A DNA stretch of 64,000 bases from Anaeromicropila herbilytica (lineage in GTDB: Bacteria > Bacillota > Clostridia > Lachnospirales > Lachnospiraceae), in the NCBI RefSeq assembly GCF_016591975.1, contig NZ_AP024169.1, positions 2,271,001 to 2,335,000 of the forward strand, read 5' to 3'. Every line of letters starts with the position of its first letter. The first letter of the stretch is position 1. Made by a program: the position numbers and the translations under genes. The notes under the pieces were generated by a model. The model saw only the letters and a program-made list of their open reading frames with translations, was not told where the DNA came from and did no database searches. Below, in pieces: positions 46,501-55,020 of this stretch.

Positions 46501-48477
46501 GGAACTGGAATTCCAGAACAGTATGATTTCTCTTTTGCTTGGATAACCGATACGCAGTATTATACAGAGACTTGGAATGATTCTTTTGATACTATGAATC
46601 GTTGGATTGTTAGCCAGATGAATCAACAAAAAATCAAGTATGCAATTCATACTGGAGACCTAGTGGATGAGTTTGAACAGAGCTATCAATGGGAATGCGT
46701 TGATAAAAACATGAAGATTTTTGAAGATGCAGGATTACCTTATGGAGTATTACCAGGTAATCATGATGTAGCAGCAGGAAATGAATTATATGAATATTAC
46801 TTGAAGTATTTTAGTGAAAATCGCTTTAAAGATAGCCCTGTCTATGGAGGCTCTTATAAAAATAATCTCGGACACTATGATTTGTTAACGATAGATGGAG
46901 AAGAGATGATCGTTCTATATATGGGTTGGGATCTATATAATAGTGAAGTGGAATGGATGAATCGTATTTTACAAAAATACAGTGATCGCAAAGCAATTAT
47001 ATGCTTACATCGTTATGTAGACCAGAAAGGAAAATTAGACTATACCGGTGACTTGGTGCAAAAAGAAGTAGTTGCTAAGAATTCTAATGTATTTGCAGTT
47101 CTTGATGGACATTATCATGGAGCTGCAATTAATGTAACTGCATTCGACGATAATCATGATGGAATCAAAGAGCGTACGGTATACCAGATATGTACGGATT
47201 ATCAATCCGCAGATAAGGGTGGCAGTGGTTACGTCAAGATGTTATATTTTGACTTGGCAAATAATAAAATATATATGAATTCCTATTCAAAGGAATTAAA
47301 TGATTATAATTTTTTTGATAAAAGTAAATTAAGTTCCTACGCTCCAGGTGTAGTCGAAGCTGATTTGGATATCTATGAGTTAAATGTTGATTTTAATAAC
47401 GTAGAACATTCCCTAGTAACAACATCAATGGATGCAACTTTATATACGAATAACGCAATAGGTTCTACCGATAGCGCAAATGGTTCTGCTGAAATAGAAT
47501 GGAGTGGACTTGTGAAAGATTCGAAGTATGGTTGGTATACAGCGATTAAGAATAACGAAAATCTAATTACTAGAGGGGATGTAAGTGAGTTCGTATTTAT
47601 GCCAACAGTAGAACCAGAACCTACTAAGCCAGATCCAACTCCAACACCATCGACTCCAGATCCATCTTCATATCAGCCAACATCTACAATACCTACCAAT
47701 AAGTCTACAGATCAAGAGAAGTTAAAACCAAATTATAATGTACCACATGGATTAACTGCTATATATGGTAAAACTTTAGCAGATGTAACTTTACCAGCTG
47801 GATTTTCCTTTGAAGAGGTAGCATCAACCTTAGTTGGTGATGTAGGAATTCATAAGTTTAAAGTGACTTACACACCTTCGGATACAACGAAATATAAAGT
47901 TGTAACAGGAATCGAAGTTGAAGTTACAGTGAATAAGGCAAAGGGCACATTCTTATTACCAAAAGAATCTAATATAACGAAGACATATGGTGATAAGGCA
48001 TTTCGATTAAAAGCACAAGTTACTGGAGAAGGACAGATTAGTTATAAATCCGATAATACAAAAGTCGCAAAAGTGAACAAAGAAGGCAATATAATAATAA
48101 AAGGTTGTGGAAAAGCAGTGATAACTATGAATACGGATGAAACAAATAATTATACTAGTGCATCAAAAACGATAACTCTCCGTGTAAAACCACAAAAAGC
48201 GATATTATCTGATATTACTATGAGAAATGAAGAAACGATTCATATTGCATGGAACAAAGACAACAATGTATCAGGATATGAGATTACTTATGCAACAAAC
48301 AATGACTTTTCTAAGGGTAAAAAGACAATTGATGTGAAAGAAAGTAAAACAGCATCAAAGAGTATATCAAATCTAACCAAGGGAAAAACTTATTTTGTGA
48401 AGATTCGTTCTTATAAAATAGTGGATGGTAAGAAGCTATATGGAAAATATAGCGATGTAAAAAAGATAAAATTATAA
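43555..48477 (+). CDS. Large secreted multidomain calcineurin-type phosphoesterase
   Basis: A 1640-residue secreted protein. A signal peptide (about 1-36, ending VNANA) precedes a lamin-tail-like domain (about 95-280; LFLTEIYSN, DPMEYIELYNSTNE) and several bacterial Ig-like or Cna-type beta modules. A metallophosphatase domain spans about 990-1250: FSFAWITDTQYY, HTGDLVDEF, LPGNHDVAAG and LDGHYHGAAIN carry the Asp, Asn and His metal ligands. A Pro/Thr-rich linker (about 1350-1382), an MBG-like and a Big-type Ig module and an Fn3-like end follow. Substrate unknown; extracellular phosphodiester or nucleotide is likely. GGGAGG lies 5 bases before ATG 43555; the longer frame from 43534 overlaps it. 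No sortase signal is visible. Confidence 0.85.
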   Translation: MLKGYQSKGKRTIATILSGVIVIGTTFSNDSIVNANAKMIQNAILSNSSIGGNLYTSNSNQLERILNNITTNESMTNTQAQAVTGPAITTKATGLFLTEIYSNTQANSGDSTSISKGSTIIENDPMEYIELYNSTNEDIKFNEDYSIKSVTGTAITMNTLSVDSFTGGNVIIPKNSAVLLWIYNPSTTSNQLAMKEEDFRSAHHVDANTPIYILKGFDGIHTSGALDVIDKNGVSVSRYQYTDADLEKGKSVHLRVSSIGSTMIAYKQKADPTAGVIEEEQLTYTNENVKDTIAPQLSIESISDKIQLGDSIPVLLKSNEKLKSSEISYSNVVSGVEKTASKVAMVYVGESNGVYTYQGSVTPDQLGEYHIRVSGTDEAGNISTLPADKNGYIVTVNIKDTKNAPILTCLDDSITSINEGEELNIHYSYQDDMGMQKITIYYKTSSATEYKSIDTTSFRILGKYFAMIPANELLNQDYVEYYLEGYNLYRSVKTPIKKIKINKVDDFTGIRTNLTEGQSLAGNILITAKDKKDKNVSIEIDDTKMKKVNLLEKGAFFTFSFTGNDSYYKNGVSVGNKILSYIAKWSNVMQSKAIFVDQSNFNYREDGSCEITISVWAGTQGSAFEIGNDKNNDDYKATGFHLVLTDGTVLNPDNGIDPNVVQKMGDSKGMIERLDIHYTVPADKVDALGYVWDTTLEKDGLHNVTIKSATETKKIQVRVDNTAPVITTSIHKNEKLNNECTALISLSDDTGINENETKVYLNGEILKAPYTFQGSDLIEGKNMLVVKAMDLNGNEGVQSIAFTYNNGKLVVSNMTQTGSKKDSIHLKAMLGENVKDNTKVTFYEGKSLEIGDEINVLQGSGDNTGSSVPGALGTVTTKDGAYPYQIYEMKAEGDPSDILQVKISAKASYNKPIQLYVYNVSKNGWELLKTIDEDNVKKAEFTLENHVQNNIAKVLVQARGNETIPSIEPADDKTIKNNYVWDGTGIPEQYDFSFAWITDTQYYTETWNDSFDTMNRWIVSQMNQQKIKYAIHTGDLVDEFEQSYQWECVDKNMKIFEDAGLPYGVLPGNHDVAAGNELYEYYLKYFSENRFKDSPVYGGSYKNNLGHYDLLTIDGEEMIVLYMGWDLYNSEVEWMNRILQKYSDRKAIICLHRYVDQKGKLDYTGDLVQKEVVAKNSNVFAVLDGHYHGAAINVTAFDDNHDGIKERTVYQICTDYQSADKGGSGYVKMLYFDLANNKIYMNSYSKELNDYNFFDKSKLSSYAPGVVEADLDIYELNVDFNNVEHSLVTTSMDATLYTNNAIGSTDSANGSAEIEWSGLVKDSKYGWYTAIKNNENLITRGDVSEFVFMPTVEPEPTKPDPTPTPSTPDPSSYQPTSTIPTNKSTDQEKLKPNYNVPHGLTAIYGKTLADVTLPAGFSFEEVASTLVGDVGIHKFKVTYTPSDTTKYKVVTGIEVEVTVNKAKGTFLLPKESNITKTYGDKAFRLKAQVTGEGQISYKSDNTKVAKVNKEGNIIIKGCGKAVITMNTDETNNYTSASKTITLRVKPQKAILSDITMRNEETIHIAWNKDNNVSGYEITYATNNDFSKGKKTIDVKESKTASKSISNLTKGKTYFVKIRSYKIVDGKKLYGKYSDVKKIKL

Positions 48478-48498
48478 ATTTAATCTGTTTTGTTAATG

Positions 48499-48537
48499 AA
48501 AAAGAATCATACAAATCTTTTTGTGTGATTCTTTTTT
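48499..48537 (+). terminator. Terminator after the large phosphoesterase gene
   Basis: AAAAAGAATCAtACAAA / TTTGTGTGATTCTTTTTT with a short loop, 20 bp after the stop codon; the right arm runs into the T-rich tail. Confidence 0.85.
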
Positions 48538-48879
48538 CTATTATAATTCAGGTTCTTTATGAAGTATCTATACAAAGAAATCTTAATATAGGCTAAAAAC
48601 ATCCTTATGTATTACTTTAATTCATAAAAGGACAATTTGAAAGTATAATTTATATTGACAAAAGTAAATTATATGATAAACTTAAATCATATTAAAACTA
48701 TAGGAATTATATGATATATAAAATTTAATACTTAAAGTTATACAATCATGATAAAACAAAGAATATAAAAAAGAGAAGATACAGACGAGTCGTTATTGTA
48801 TTTCTAGGGATAATATTGTTGTTGCATAAGACTTAATGTTATGTGAATTGATATAGTTATAAAAGAAAGGAAAATAAAG
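48538..48879. other. 340-bp AT-rich spacer, nothing recognised
   Basis: Very AT-rich, with many stop codons in all frames. No repeat, RNA motif or convincing promoter was recognised apart from the ribosome site AAAGGA of the next gene. Confidence 0.5.
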
Positions 48880-49779
48880 ATGCTTGAAAACAAAGGGAGC
48901 ATAACCGCAAAAATATGTGCTTTTGCTAGAGCACATCACTCCTATTATAATCGAGATAAAATATTTGATGATTATTTGGCGTTTGACTTGTTAGGCGATG
49001 ATGAGTACGAACATATGAAAGCTTTAACCAAACAAAGATTCAGTAGAATAACCAATCAAAGGGAAGAACTACAACAGTTGAATCATTTTATGGAAGAATA
49101 TATTTCTCCCATACCTTTATCAAGAATATGTTATACAGAACGTAAACTACTGGAATTTACCAAAGAACATGGTAGCTGTCAGTATGTGATATGTGGAGCA
49201 GGATTAGATACCTTTGCATTTCGTAATGATAATCCAAGTATTGAAATATTTGAGCTAGACCATCCATTAACGCAGAAGCATAAGATTGAAAGAATTAAAA
49301 GTCTTAGATGGAAGATTCCAGAAAATGTACATTTTGTACCAATCGATTTTTTGAATCAGAGGATTGATGAGACATTGTTAGAAGCTGGATTTGTTTCCGA
49401 TAAAAAGACTTTCTTTGGAATACTAGGTGTGTCTTATTACTTATCATTGGATACTTTGCGAGATACATTTTTAAGTGCATCTAATATATCATCACCTGGG
49501 AGCCTAATTGTGTTTGACTATCCAGATGATAATTCCTGGAAGAATGATATAGGAAGTACTCGAATTAAGAAAATAAAAGCCTTAACAGAAGAACTAGGTG
49601 AAAAGATGACAGATGGATTCGATTATCATGATTTAGAAAAAGCCCTTAGAAGTAGTGAATACGAGATTGTTGACTATCAATCACCTAAGAAGATTCAAGA
49701 ACATTATTTCCGTAATAGAAAAGATAACTTGCGCGCATTTGAAAATGTTCATTTTATCACCGCAGAATTAGCGAAATGA
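48880..49779 (+). CDS. LCM/PPM-type class I SAM-dependent methyltransferase
   Basis: A 299-residue protein of the leucine carboxyl methyltransferase family as found in bacteria: a helical N-terminus with FDDYLAFDLLGDDEYE, the SAM-binding VICGAGLDTFAFR, FELDHPLTQKHK and FGILGVSYYLSLDTL. Bacterial members often act in polyketide or small-molecule methylation; the substrate is not known. It lies 80 bp upstream of mccB-mccA on the same strand. In Bacillus a SAM methyltransferase gene also opens the mcc operon, but of a different family, so a link to homocysteine recycling is only a suggestion. Confidence 0.8.
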   Translation: MLENKGSITAKICAFARAHHSYYNRDKIFDDYLAFDLLGDDEYEHMKALTKQRFSRITNQREELQQLNHFMEEYISPIPLSRICYTERKLLEFTKEHGSCQYVICGAGLDTFAFRNDNPSIEIFELDHPLTQKHKIERIKSLRWKIPENVHFVPIDFLNQRIDETLLEAGFVSDKKTFFGILGVSYYLSLDTLRDTFLSASNISSPGSLIVFDYPDDNSWKNDIGSTRIKKIKALTEELGEKMTDGFDYHDLEKALRSSEYEIVDYQSPKKIQEHYFRNRKDNLRAFENVHFITAELAK

Positions 49780-49858
49780 TAAATTGGGCATATGTATTTG
49801 AAAAGAGGAAGATAAAGTATCATAAATTATAGAGCATATAAGATCAGGAGGAATAAGA

Positions 49859-51025
49859 ATGAGTAAAAAGAATTATAGCGATATATCAACAGCATTAATC
49901 CATGGGGGAATCTATGGAGATGAAAGAACAGGAGCAGTAAATGTACCCATTTATCAAACGTCTACTTATGAGCAGATTAGTCTTGGAAAGCATACAGGAT
50001 ATGAATATTCTAGAACAGGTAATCCAACCAGAGAAGCGCTTGAAGCTTTGATTGCTGAATTAGAAAGTGGTACTTCTGGCTTTGCATTTGCATCGGGTAT
50101 GGCAGCAATTACAGCGGTTTTATCCTTATTTAAGTCAGGCGATAAAATTATAATATCAAGTAATGTATATGGAGGAACTTTTCGTGTACTAGATAAGATA
50201 TTCAAGAACTTTGGAATACTCTATTCAATAGAAGATACAACGGATCTTGAAGGTCTTGATAAGAAGATTACGGAAGATGTAAAGGCCATCTATATCGAAA
50301 GCCCAGCCAATCCCCTTATGACAATCACAGACTTAAAGGCTATTGCTGATATAGCAAAGAAACATGAAATATTATCCATAGTGGATAATACTTTTATGAC
50401 TCCTTACTTACAAAGGCCAATTGAATTCGGTATTGATATTGTACTGCATAGTGCTACAAAATATCTAGGAGGTCATAGTGACTTAATTGCAGGTCTTGTC
50501 GTGGTAAATAATAAGGAATTAGGAGAAAGAATTGCATTTATTCAAAATGCAACCGGTGGAATATTACAACCATTTGATTCTTTCCTTTTAATTAGAGGAA
50601 TAAAGACCTTAGGGGTTCGCCTTGATAGACATGTGGAAAATGCTGAGAAAATAGTTGATTATTTAGTGAATCATTCAGCAGTCAAAAAGGTTTATTACCC
50701 TGGGCTTGAAGATTTCCCAGGATATGAGGTGAATAGAAAACAAGCGAAGAACGGTGGTGCTATGCTATCCTTTGAATTAAATGATAACTTAGACATTAGA
50801 AAATTCTTTGATGGGCTAGGGCTTGTTGCTCTTGCAGAAAGTCTTGGAGGTGTCGAATCACTTGTATGTCATCCAGCAAGCATGACTCATGCATCCATTC
50901 CATATGATATTCGTCAGAAGGTTGGAATTACAGATGGATTGATTCGATTGTCTGTAGGAATTGAAAAGGTTGACGAGATCATTGCAGATCTGGATCATGC
51001 AATTCAATTAGCTGGGGAGAATTAA
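49859..51025 (+). CDS. mccB: Cystathionine gamma-lyase/synthase, MccB type
   Basis: PLP-dependent Cys/Met metabolism enzyme, 388 residues. ALIHGGIYGDERTGAVNVPI and YEYSRTGNPTREALEALIAE match MccB, and the PLP lysine is Lys201 in SATKYLGGHSD. In Bacillus MccB cleaves cystathionine to cysteine, pairing with MccA in the reverse transsulfuration route from homocysteine. Gamma-synthase or O-acetylhomoserine sulfhydrylase activity cannot be excluded from sequence. The next gene, mccA, begins 4 bp after its stop. GGAGGA lies about 8 bases before the ATG. Confidence 0.88.
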   Translation: MSKKNYSDISTALIHGGIYGDERTGAVNVPIYQTSTYEQISLGKHTGYEYSRTGNPTREALEALIAELESGTSGFAFASGMAAITAVLSLFKSGDKIIISSNVYGGTFRVLDKIFKNFGILYSIEDTTDLEGLDKKITEDVKAIYIESPANPLMTITDLKAIADIAKKHEILSIVDNTFMTPYLQRPIEFGIDIVLHSATKYLGGHSDLIAGLVVVNNKELGERIAFIQNATGGILQPFDSFLLIRGIKTLGVRLDRHVENAEKIVDYLVNHSAVKKVYYPGLEDFPGYEVNRKQAKNGGAMLSFELNDNLDIRKFFDGLGLVALAESLGGVESLVCHPASMTHASIPYDIRQKVGITDGLIRLSVGIEKVDEIIADLDHAIQLAGEN

Positions 51026-51029
51026 GTTT

Positions 51030-51956
51030 ATGAAATATTTTGAATCAATGCAAGAACTCATTGGTAATACACCATTGGTAAAATTAAATTATATCTATGA
51101 TAAAAATATAGATGATAGAAAAGATATAAATATTTTTGCAAAGCTTGAATTATATAACCCAGCAGGAAGTGTAAAAGACAGAATTGGTAAATATATGATT
51201 GCAGATGCAGAGGATAAAGGTAGATTAAAGCAAGGTTATACCATAGTAGAAGCAACCGCAGGAAATACAGGACTTGGTATAGCATTTGCAGCTTTAAATA
51301 AGGGATATCGAATAATTTTTGTAGTACCAACAAAGTTTTCCATTGAAAAACAGAAATTAATGAAGGCACTTGGCGCTGAAATTATAAATACTCCTAGAGA
51401 AGACGGAATGCTTGGAGCTGTTGCCAAAGCAGAAGAAATAAAGTCACAAATACCTAATTCTATATCGTTAGAACAGTTTAAAAATAGGAGTAATCCGAGG
51501 GCACATTACGAAGGAACCGGACCTGAAATATACGATGCCCTAGAAGGTAATCTTGATTATGTCGTTCTTGGAGCTGGAAGTGGTGGGACTTATACGGGTG
51601 TTTTAAAATATCTGAAAGAGAAGAATCCTAGAATTAAGGGTATTCTCGCAGATCCTGTAGGTTCCACCATGGGAGGAGGAGAACATGGAGACTATAATAT
51701 TGAAGGGATAGGTAATGATTTTATTGCCGACACAATGGATATGAGCCTTGTGGATGAGGTAATTAAGGTTAATGATGAGGAAGCATTTAGGGTGTCTAGA
51801 GAGTTAGCGAAAAAAGAAGGAATATTTGCTGGAACTTCCTCAGGTGCAGCAATGGCAGCAACGTTAAAACTAGTGAATAAAATTGACAAAGGAAACGTAG
51901 TTGTTGTATTTCCTGATAGAGGAGATCGATATTTTAGTGCAAATCTTTATGAGTAG
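51030..51956 (+). CDS. mccA: Cystathionine beta-synthase-like PLP enzyme, MccA type
   Basis: A 308-residue member of the cysteine synthase/CBS family. ELIGNTPLVKLN opens the fold, Lys49 in NPAGSVKDRIG binds PLP, EATAGNTGLG binds the substrate carboxylate and GTSSGAAM the cofactor phosphate. The end HGDYNIEGIGNDFI and FPDRGDRYF resembles MccA, which joins O-acetylserine or serine with homocysteine. It is cotranscribed with mccB (4-bp gap). Plain cysteine synthase (CysK) is the alternative reading. Confidence 0.87.
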   Translation: MKYFESMQELIGNTPLVKLNYIYDKNIDDRKDINIFAKLELYNPAGSVKDRIGKYMIADAEDKGRLKQGYTIVEATAGNTGLGIAFAALNKGYRIIFVVPTKFSIEKQKLMKALGAEIINTPREDGMLGAVAKAEEIKSQIPNSISLEQFKNRSNPRAHYEGTGPEIYDALEGNLDYVVLGAGSGGTYTGVLKYLKEKNPRIKGILADPVGSTMGGGEHGDYNIEGIGNDFIADTMDMSLVDEVIKVNDEEAFRVSRELAKKEGIFAGTSSGAAMAATLKLVNKIDKGNVVVVFPDRGDRYFSANLYE

Positions 51957-52033
51957 GTCGGATAGAATACTGTAATGATATAATATGATTTGAAAAAGTA
52001 GATAAAACACATCTTGATAAAATATACATCAAC

Positions 52034-52080
52034 CAGAAAGCGAGACTAACCAACAGGATAGTCTCGCTTTCTGTAATCAG
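52034..52080 (+). terminator. Terminator of the mcc operon
   Basis: CAGAAAGCGAGACTA / TAGTCTCGCTTTCTG, a perfect 15-bp stem with a 10-base loop, 78 bp after mccA. The downstream T-run is short. Confidence 0.75.
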
Positions 52081-52228
52081 GGATGAAAAAGGTATTAAAA
52101 AATGCAACCGATTATTACCTTTATTTTGAACATGCACTTATAGAAAAGTTTATGAAATATATTAGTATGGAAAAATACACCATACCTTGCTATAATATTT
52201 ATAGATAGTATACGAGGAGGTAAAAAGT

Positions 52229-53026
52229 GTGGTAAAAGTAAATCAGAACCAAATGGTTAACATAGCTCCATTATTTGAAGGTTGGGAAGAAACAATGATA
52301 TGGTCATGTCTTGATGGGTGTATGGGCCAAGCATGGGCGGATCAAATAGAACATCCTAGTATCGCACTTATCATTGTTTCAGATTTTGGTTTCTTGGCTG
52401 GAGATGTAGACTCAGTTGAAGCTAGCGTTGTTGCGAGTTATATTCCAGATTATTATGAACGATTAATCCTCGTACCTAAGGATGCAGAGTGTGGTAAGTT
52501 AATTCAAAAGGTATATGCTAGTAGAAGTGATAGATCAATTACTTCATTTCAAAGATATGCATTAAAAAAAGAGAAAGATGCCTTCAATAGAGAACATTTG
52601 CAGTCATATGTAGATGCACTTCCAAAAGAATATCAGATTCTTCCAATAGATAAAGAAATATTTCAAGTTATTAAGTGCGAAGATTGGTCTTATGATCTTG
52701 TTAGTGCTTTCTCAAGTTTTGAAGATTATCTAGAGAAGGCAGCAGTTGGATATGTAGTGATTAAAGATAGCAAAATAGTAAGTGGAGTATCAACTTATAC
52801 CTATTACAAAGGCGGTGTTGAAATAGAGATTGATACACACCCAGAGTATCGAAGAAGAGGACTAGGGATTGCCTGTGCTGCAAGGTTTATACTAGAATGT
52901 ATATCACGTGATCTTTATCCTAGTTGGGATGCAGCAAATAAGGGATCATTAGATCTTGCTATAAAACTTGGATATCATTTTGACAAAGAATATACGGCAT
53001 ATTTTATTCAAAAATGTAGTGAATAA
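52229..53026 (+). CDS. GNAT acetyltransferase of the ZmaR-like family
   Basis: A 265-residue protein whose N-terminal part (FEGWEETMIWSCLDGCMGQAWAD) matches the GNAT_acetyltran family that includes the zwittermicin A resistance protein ZmaR. The acetyl-CoA motif A is EIDTHPEYRRRGLGIACAARFIL at about 208-230. Such enzymes often acetylate small molecules; the substrate here is unknown. The GTG at 52229 follows GAGGAGG at 8 bases. It stands alone with its own ribosome site. Confidence 0.85.
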   Translation: MVKVNQNQMVNIAPLFEGWEETMIWSCLDGCMGQAWADQIEHPSIALIIVSDFGFLAGDVDSVEASVVASYIPDYYERLILVPKDAECGKLIQKVYASRSDRSITSFQRYALKKEKDAFNREHLQSYVDALPKEYQILPIDKEIFQVIKCEDWSYDLVSAFSSFEDYLEKAAVGYVVIKDSKIVSGVSTYTYYKGGVEIEIDTHPEYRRRGLGIACAARFILECISRDLYPSWDAANKGSLDLAIKLGYHFDKEYTAYFIQKCSE

Positions 53027-53189
53027 TTTTCACATTTTTTACCTATAGTTTTCTTGACGTTAGGATCTAGTTAACTTATAATGTTAAATACTAGAAAATA
53101 ATATCAATATTAATGATTCATGTATGCAAAATGATAGGATATAGAACTGAAAAAGAACGTTATTTTGAAAGTTTCAAGGAGGTATAGGA

Positions 53190-54119
53190 ATGAAATTATC
53201 AAAAGATCAATACGATGTGATTCGTAAATGGATGTATCGATATGCAAGACCATTAGATATTGCAAGATGGAAGTTTCACTTTGAAAATGGAAGCAGGTTA
53301 GATGTACTTACTGCATTATCTGCATACCAAAATGAGGATGGTGGCTTTGGACATGGACTAGAAGCAGATAGCCTAAACCCTAATTCCTCACCTATTCAGA
53401 CGTGGTGTGCAACAGAGATTCTGTATGAACTAAGGATAACTCATAAAAATAATACTATGGTGAAAAGTATATTGGCCTATCTGGAAAGTAAAAAGGATTT
53501 CATTGATGGTTATTGGCTAGCACAAGTTCCATCTAATAATGAATATCCAAGAGCACCTTGGTGGACCTTTGACGTGAATGAGGTGAAAAAGTGGAGTTAC
53601 AATCCAACCATTAATCTAGTTGGGTTCATTCTATTCTTTGCAGATATCAACTCAGAACTTTATCACTTAGCACTAAAGATAGCGAAAAAGGCAGTTTCCT
53701 ATTATCTTAGTACGGATTATAAGCCAAATATGCATGAAGAGATTTGCTTTATGCGATTCTATGATTATTGTATGAAAGCAGGAATTACGGAGATCTTTGA
53801 TGTACCAGTGATGCGAAATCAACTGATTCATAATGTGACATCTTTAATTACTACAAATAAAGAAGCATGGAAGACAGATTACGTATGCAGGCCATCTCAA
53901 TTCTTCATATCTCCAAAAAGTATATTTTATCAAGACAATATTGAAATATCCGAATTTGAACTTGAATACATTATGAAATCAATGAATCCAGACGGTAGCT
54001 GGAATATTAACTGGAACTGGGATGACTTTCAAGAAGAATGGAATATAAGTAAGAATTGGTGGAAAGCACATCAAACAATTATGTATATGCTTTATCTTAA
54101 AGGATTTGAATGCTTTTAA
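53190..54119 (+). CDS. Alpha/alpha-barrel (terpenoid-cyclase/prenyltransferase-like fold) protein
   Basis: A 309-residue protein of unknown role. The repeats ALSAYQNEDGGFGHGLEAD and MKSMNPDGSWNINW resemble the QW/prenyltransferase-type repeats of squalene cyclases and related alpha/alpha barrels. No catalytic DXDD or metal motif is seen, so a true cyclase is unlikely. No signal peptide. AAGGAGG lies 8 bases before the ATG. The next gene, a GyrI-like protein, is 86 bp downstream with its own start signals. Confidence 0.65.
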   Translation: MKLSKDQYDVIRKWMYRYARPLDIARWKFHFENGSRLDVLTALSAYQNEDGGFGHGLEADSLNPNSSPIQTWCATEILYELRITHKNNTMVKSILAYLESKKDFIDGYWLAQVPSNNEYPRAPWWTFDVNEVKKWSYNPTINLVGFILFFADINSELYHLALKIAKKAVSYYLSTDYKPNMHEEICFMRFYDYCMKAGITEIFDVPVMRNQLIHNVTSLITTNKEAWKTDYVCRPSQFFISPKSIFYQDNIEISEFELEYIMKSMNPDGSWNINWNWDDFQEEWNISKNWWKAHQTIMYMLYLKGFECF

Positions 54120-54205
54120 TTAGATAATTTTATAATATGACATACAGATGTCAAGTTCATAATGTTATACTCATTTCATTAAAAGAAAAGAGGAGACAGT
54201 GACAA

Positions 54206-54682
54206 ATGGGAGTTAATATGAATTATGATATTGTAAAATTAGAACAAAAATTAGTTGCAGGATTAAGAATTAGAACAAGTAATGGTAATCCAGATACGCC
54301 AAAAGACATAGCAAGTCTGTGGGAAAAGTTCTTTCGAGATGGAGTATACCAATCTATCGAGCATAAGGTAAATGATAGTACAATCGGACTTTATACCAAT
54401 TATGAAAATGATGTAGCAGGTGAGTATGATATGCTCGTATGTTGTGAAATCGATGATAAGAATAATCAAAATACGAATACAGAATTAGAATATGAGATAA
54501 TTTCTGCAGGAACATATGCAAAGTTTATTGTAATAGGCGATGTTAAGAATGCAGTTTCTGATTTTTGGATGAAGCTATGGAACATGAATCTGAATCGTAA
54601 ATATACAAGTGACTTTGAGGAATATCATATGGATGAGGAAGGCAATTGTAATGAGATTCATATTTATATTGCATTACAATAA
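54206..54682 (+). CDS. GyrI-like small-molecule-binding (AraC effector-binding type) protein
   Basis: A 158-residue protein matching the GyrI-like/AraC effector-binding fold: VKLEQKLVAGLRIRTSNGNPDT...IASLWEKFF, then GLYTNYENDVAGEYDMLVCCEI and the late ISAGTYAKFIVIGD. Stand-alone members bind drugs or cations and are not DNA-binding. Start is ATG 54206 or the ATG four codons on at 54218, which has GGGAG 5 bases upstream. Transcribed in the same direction as the alpha/alpha-barrel gene. Confidence 0.8.
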   Translation: MGVNMNYDIVKLEQKLVAGLRIRTSNGNPDTPKDIASLWEKFFRDGVYQSIEHKVNDSTIGLYTNYENDVAGEYDMLVCCEIDDKNNQNTNTELEYEIISAGTYAKFIVIGDVKNAVSDFWMKLWNMNLNRKYTSDFEEYHMDEEGNCNEIHIYIALQ

Positions 54683-54757
54683 TCAAATGGCATAAACACA
54701 GTATTTTTAAGCCATTCACTATACGAAAAGGCGCTAGACTATTAATATACTTTATCT

Positions 54758-54784
54758 GGGGAAGCTACGGCTTCCCTAATTTTA
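54758..54784 (+). terminator. Terminator after the GyrI-like gene
   Basis: GGGAAGC TACG GCTTCCC, a 7-bp stem with a tetraloop, followed by TAATTTTAAT. The rest of the 54683-55020 spacer shows nothing else recognisable. Confidence 0.85.
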
Positions 54785-55020
54785 ATATCATACCTTTTAG
54801 TATACAAATGCGTTGAACTTTGCATGAGGGAATTCAATAAATATTATTAAATTTTAATAAGCATCTATTCACATTGGCATCGTCAAATAGGACTTATGAA
54901 CTTACCACTTTATCCTTAACTAATTACTGCCAAGTTTGGAAATTAAAATTATAAGTAGTATTGGTTCATAATTATTGGTATAATGGAAAAGTTAAAATTA
55001 TGAAAAATAAAGGTATAAAT

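Noticed and set aside
53190..54119. Squalene/terpene cyclase
   Set aside because: Repeat-like alpha/alpha-barrel features are present but the catalytic acid motif of cyclases is absent and the protein is half the usual length.
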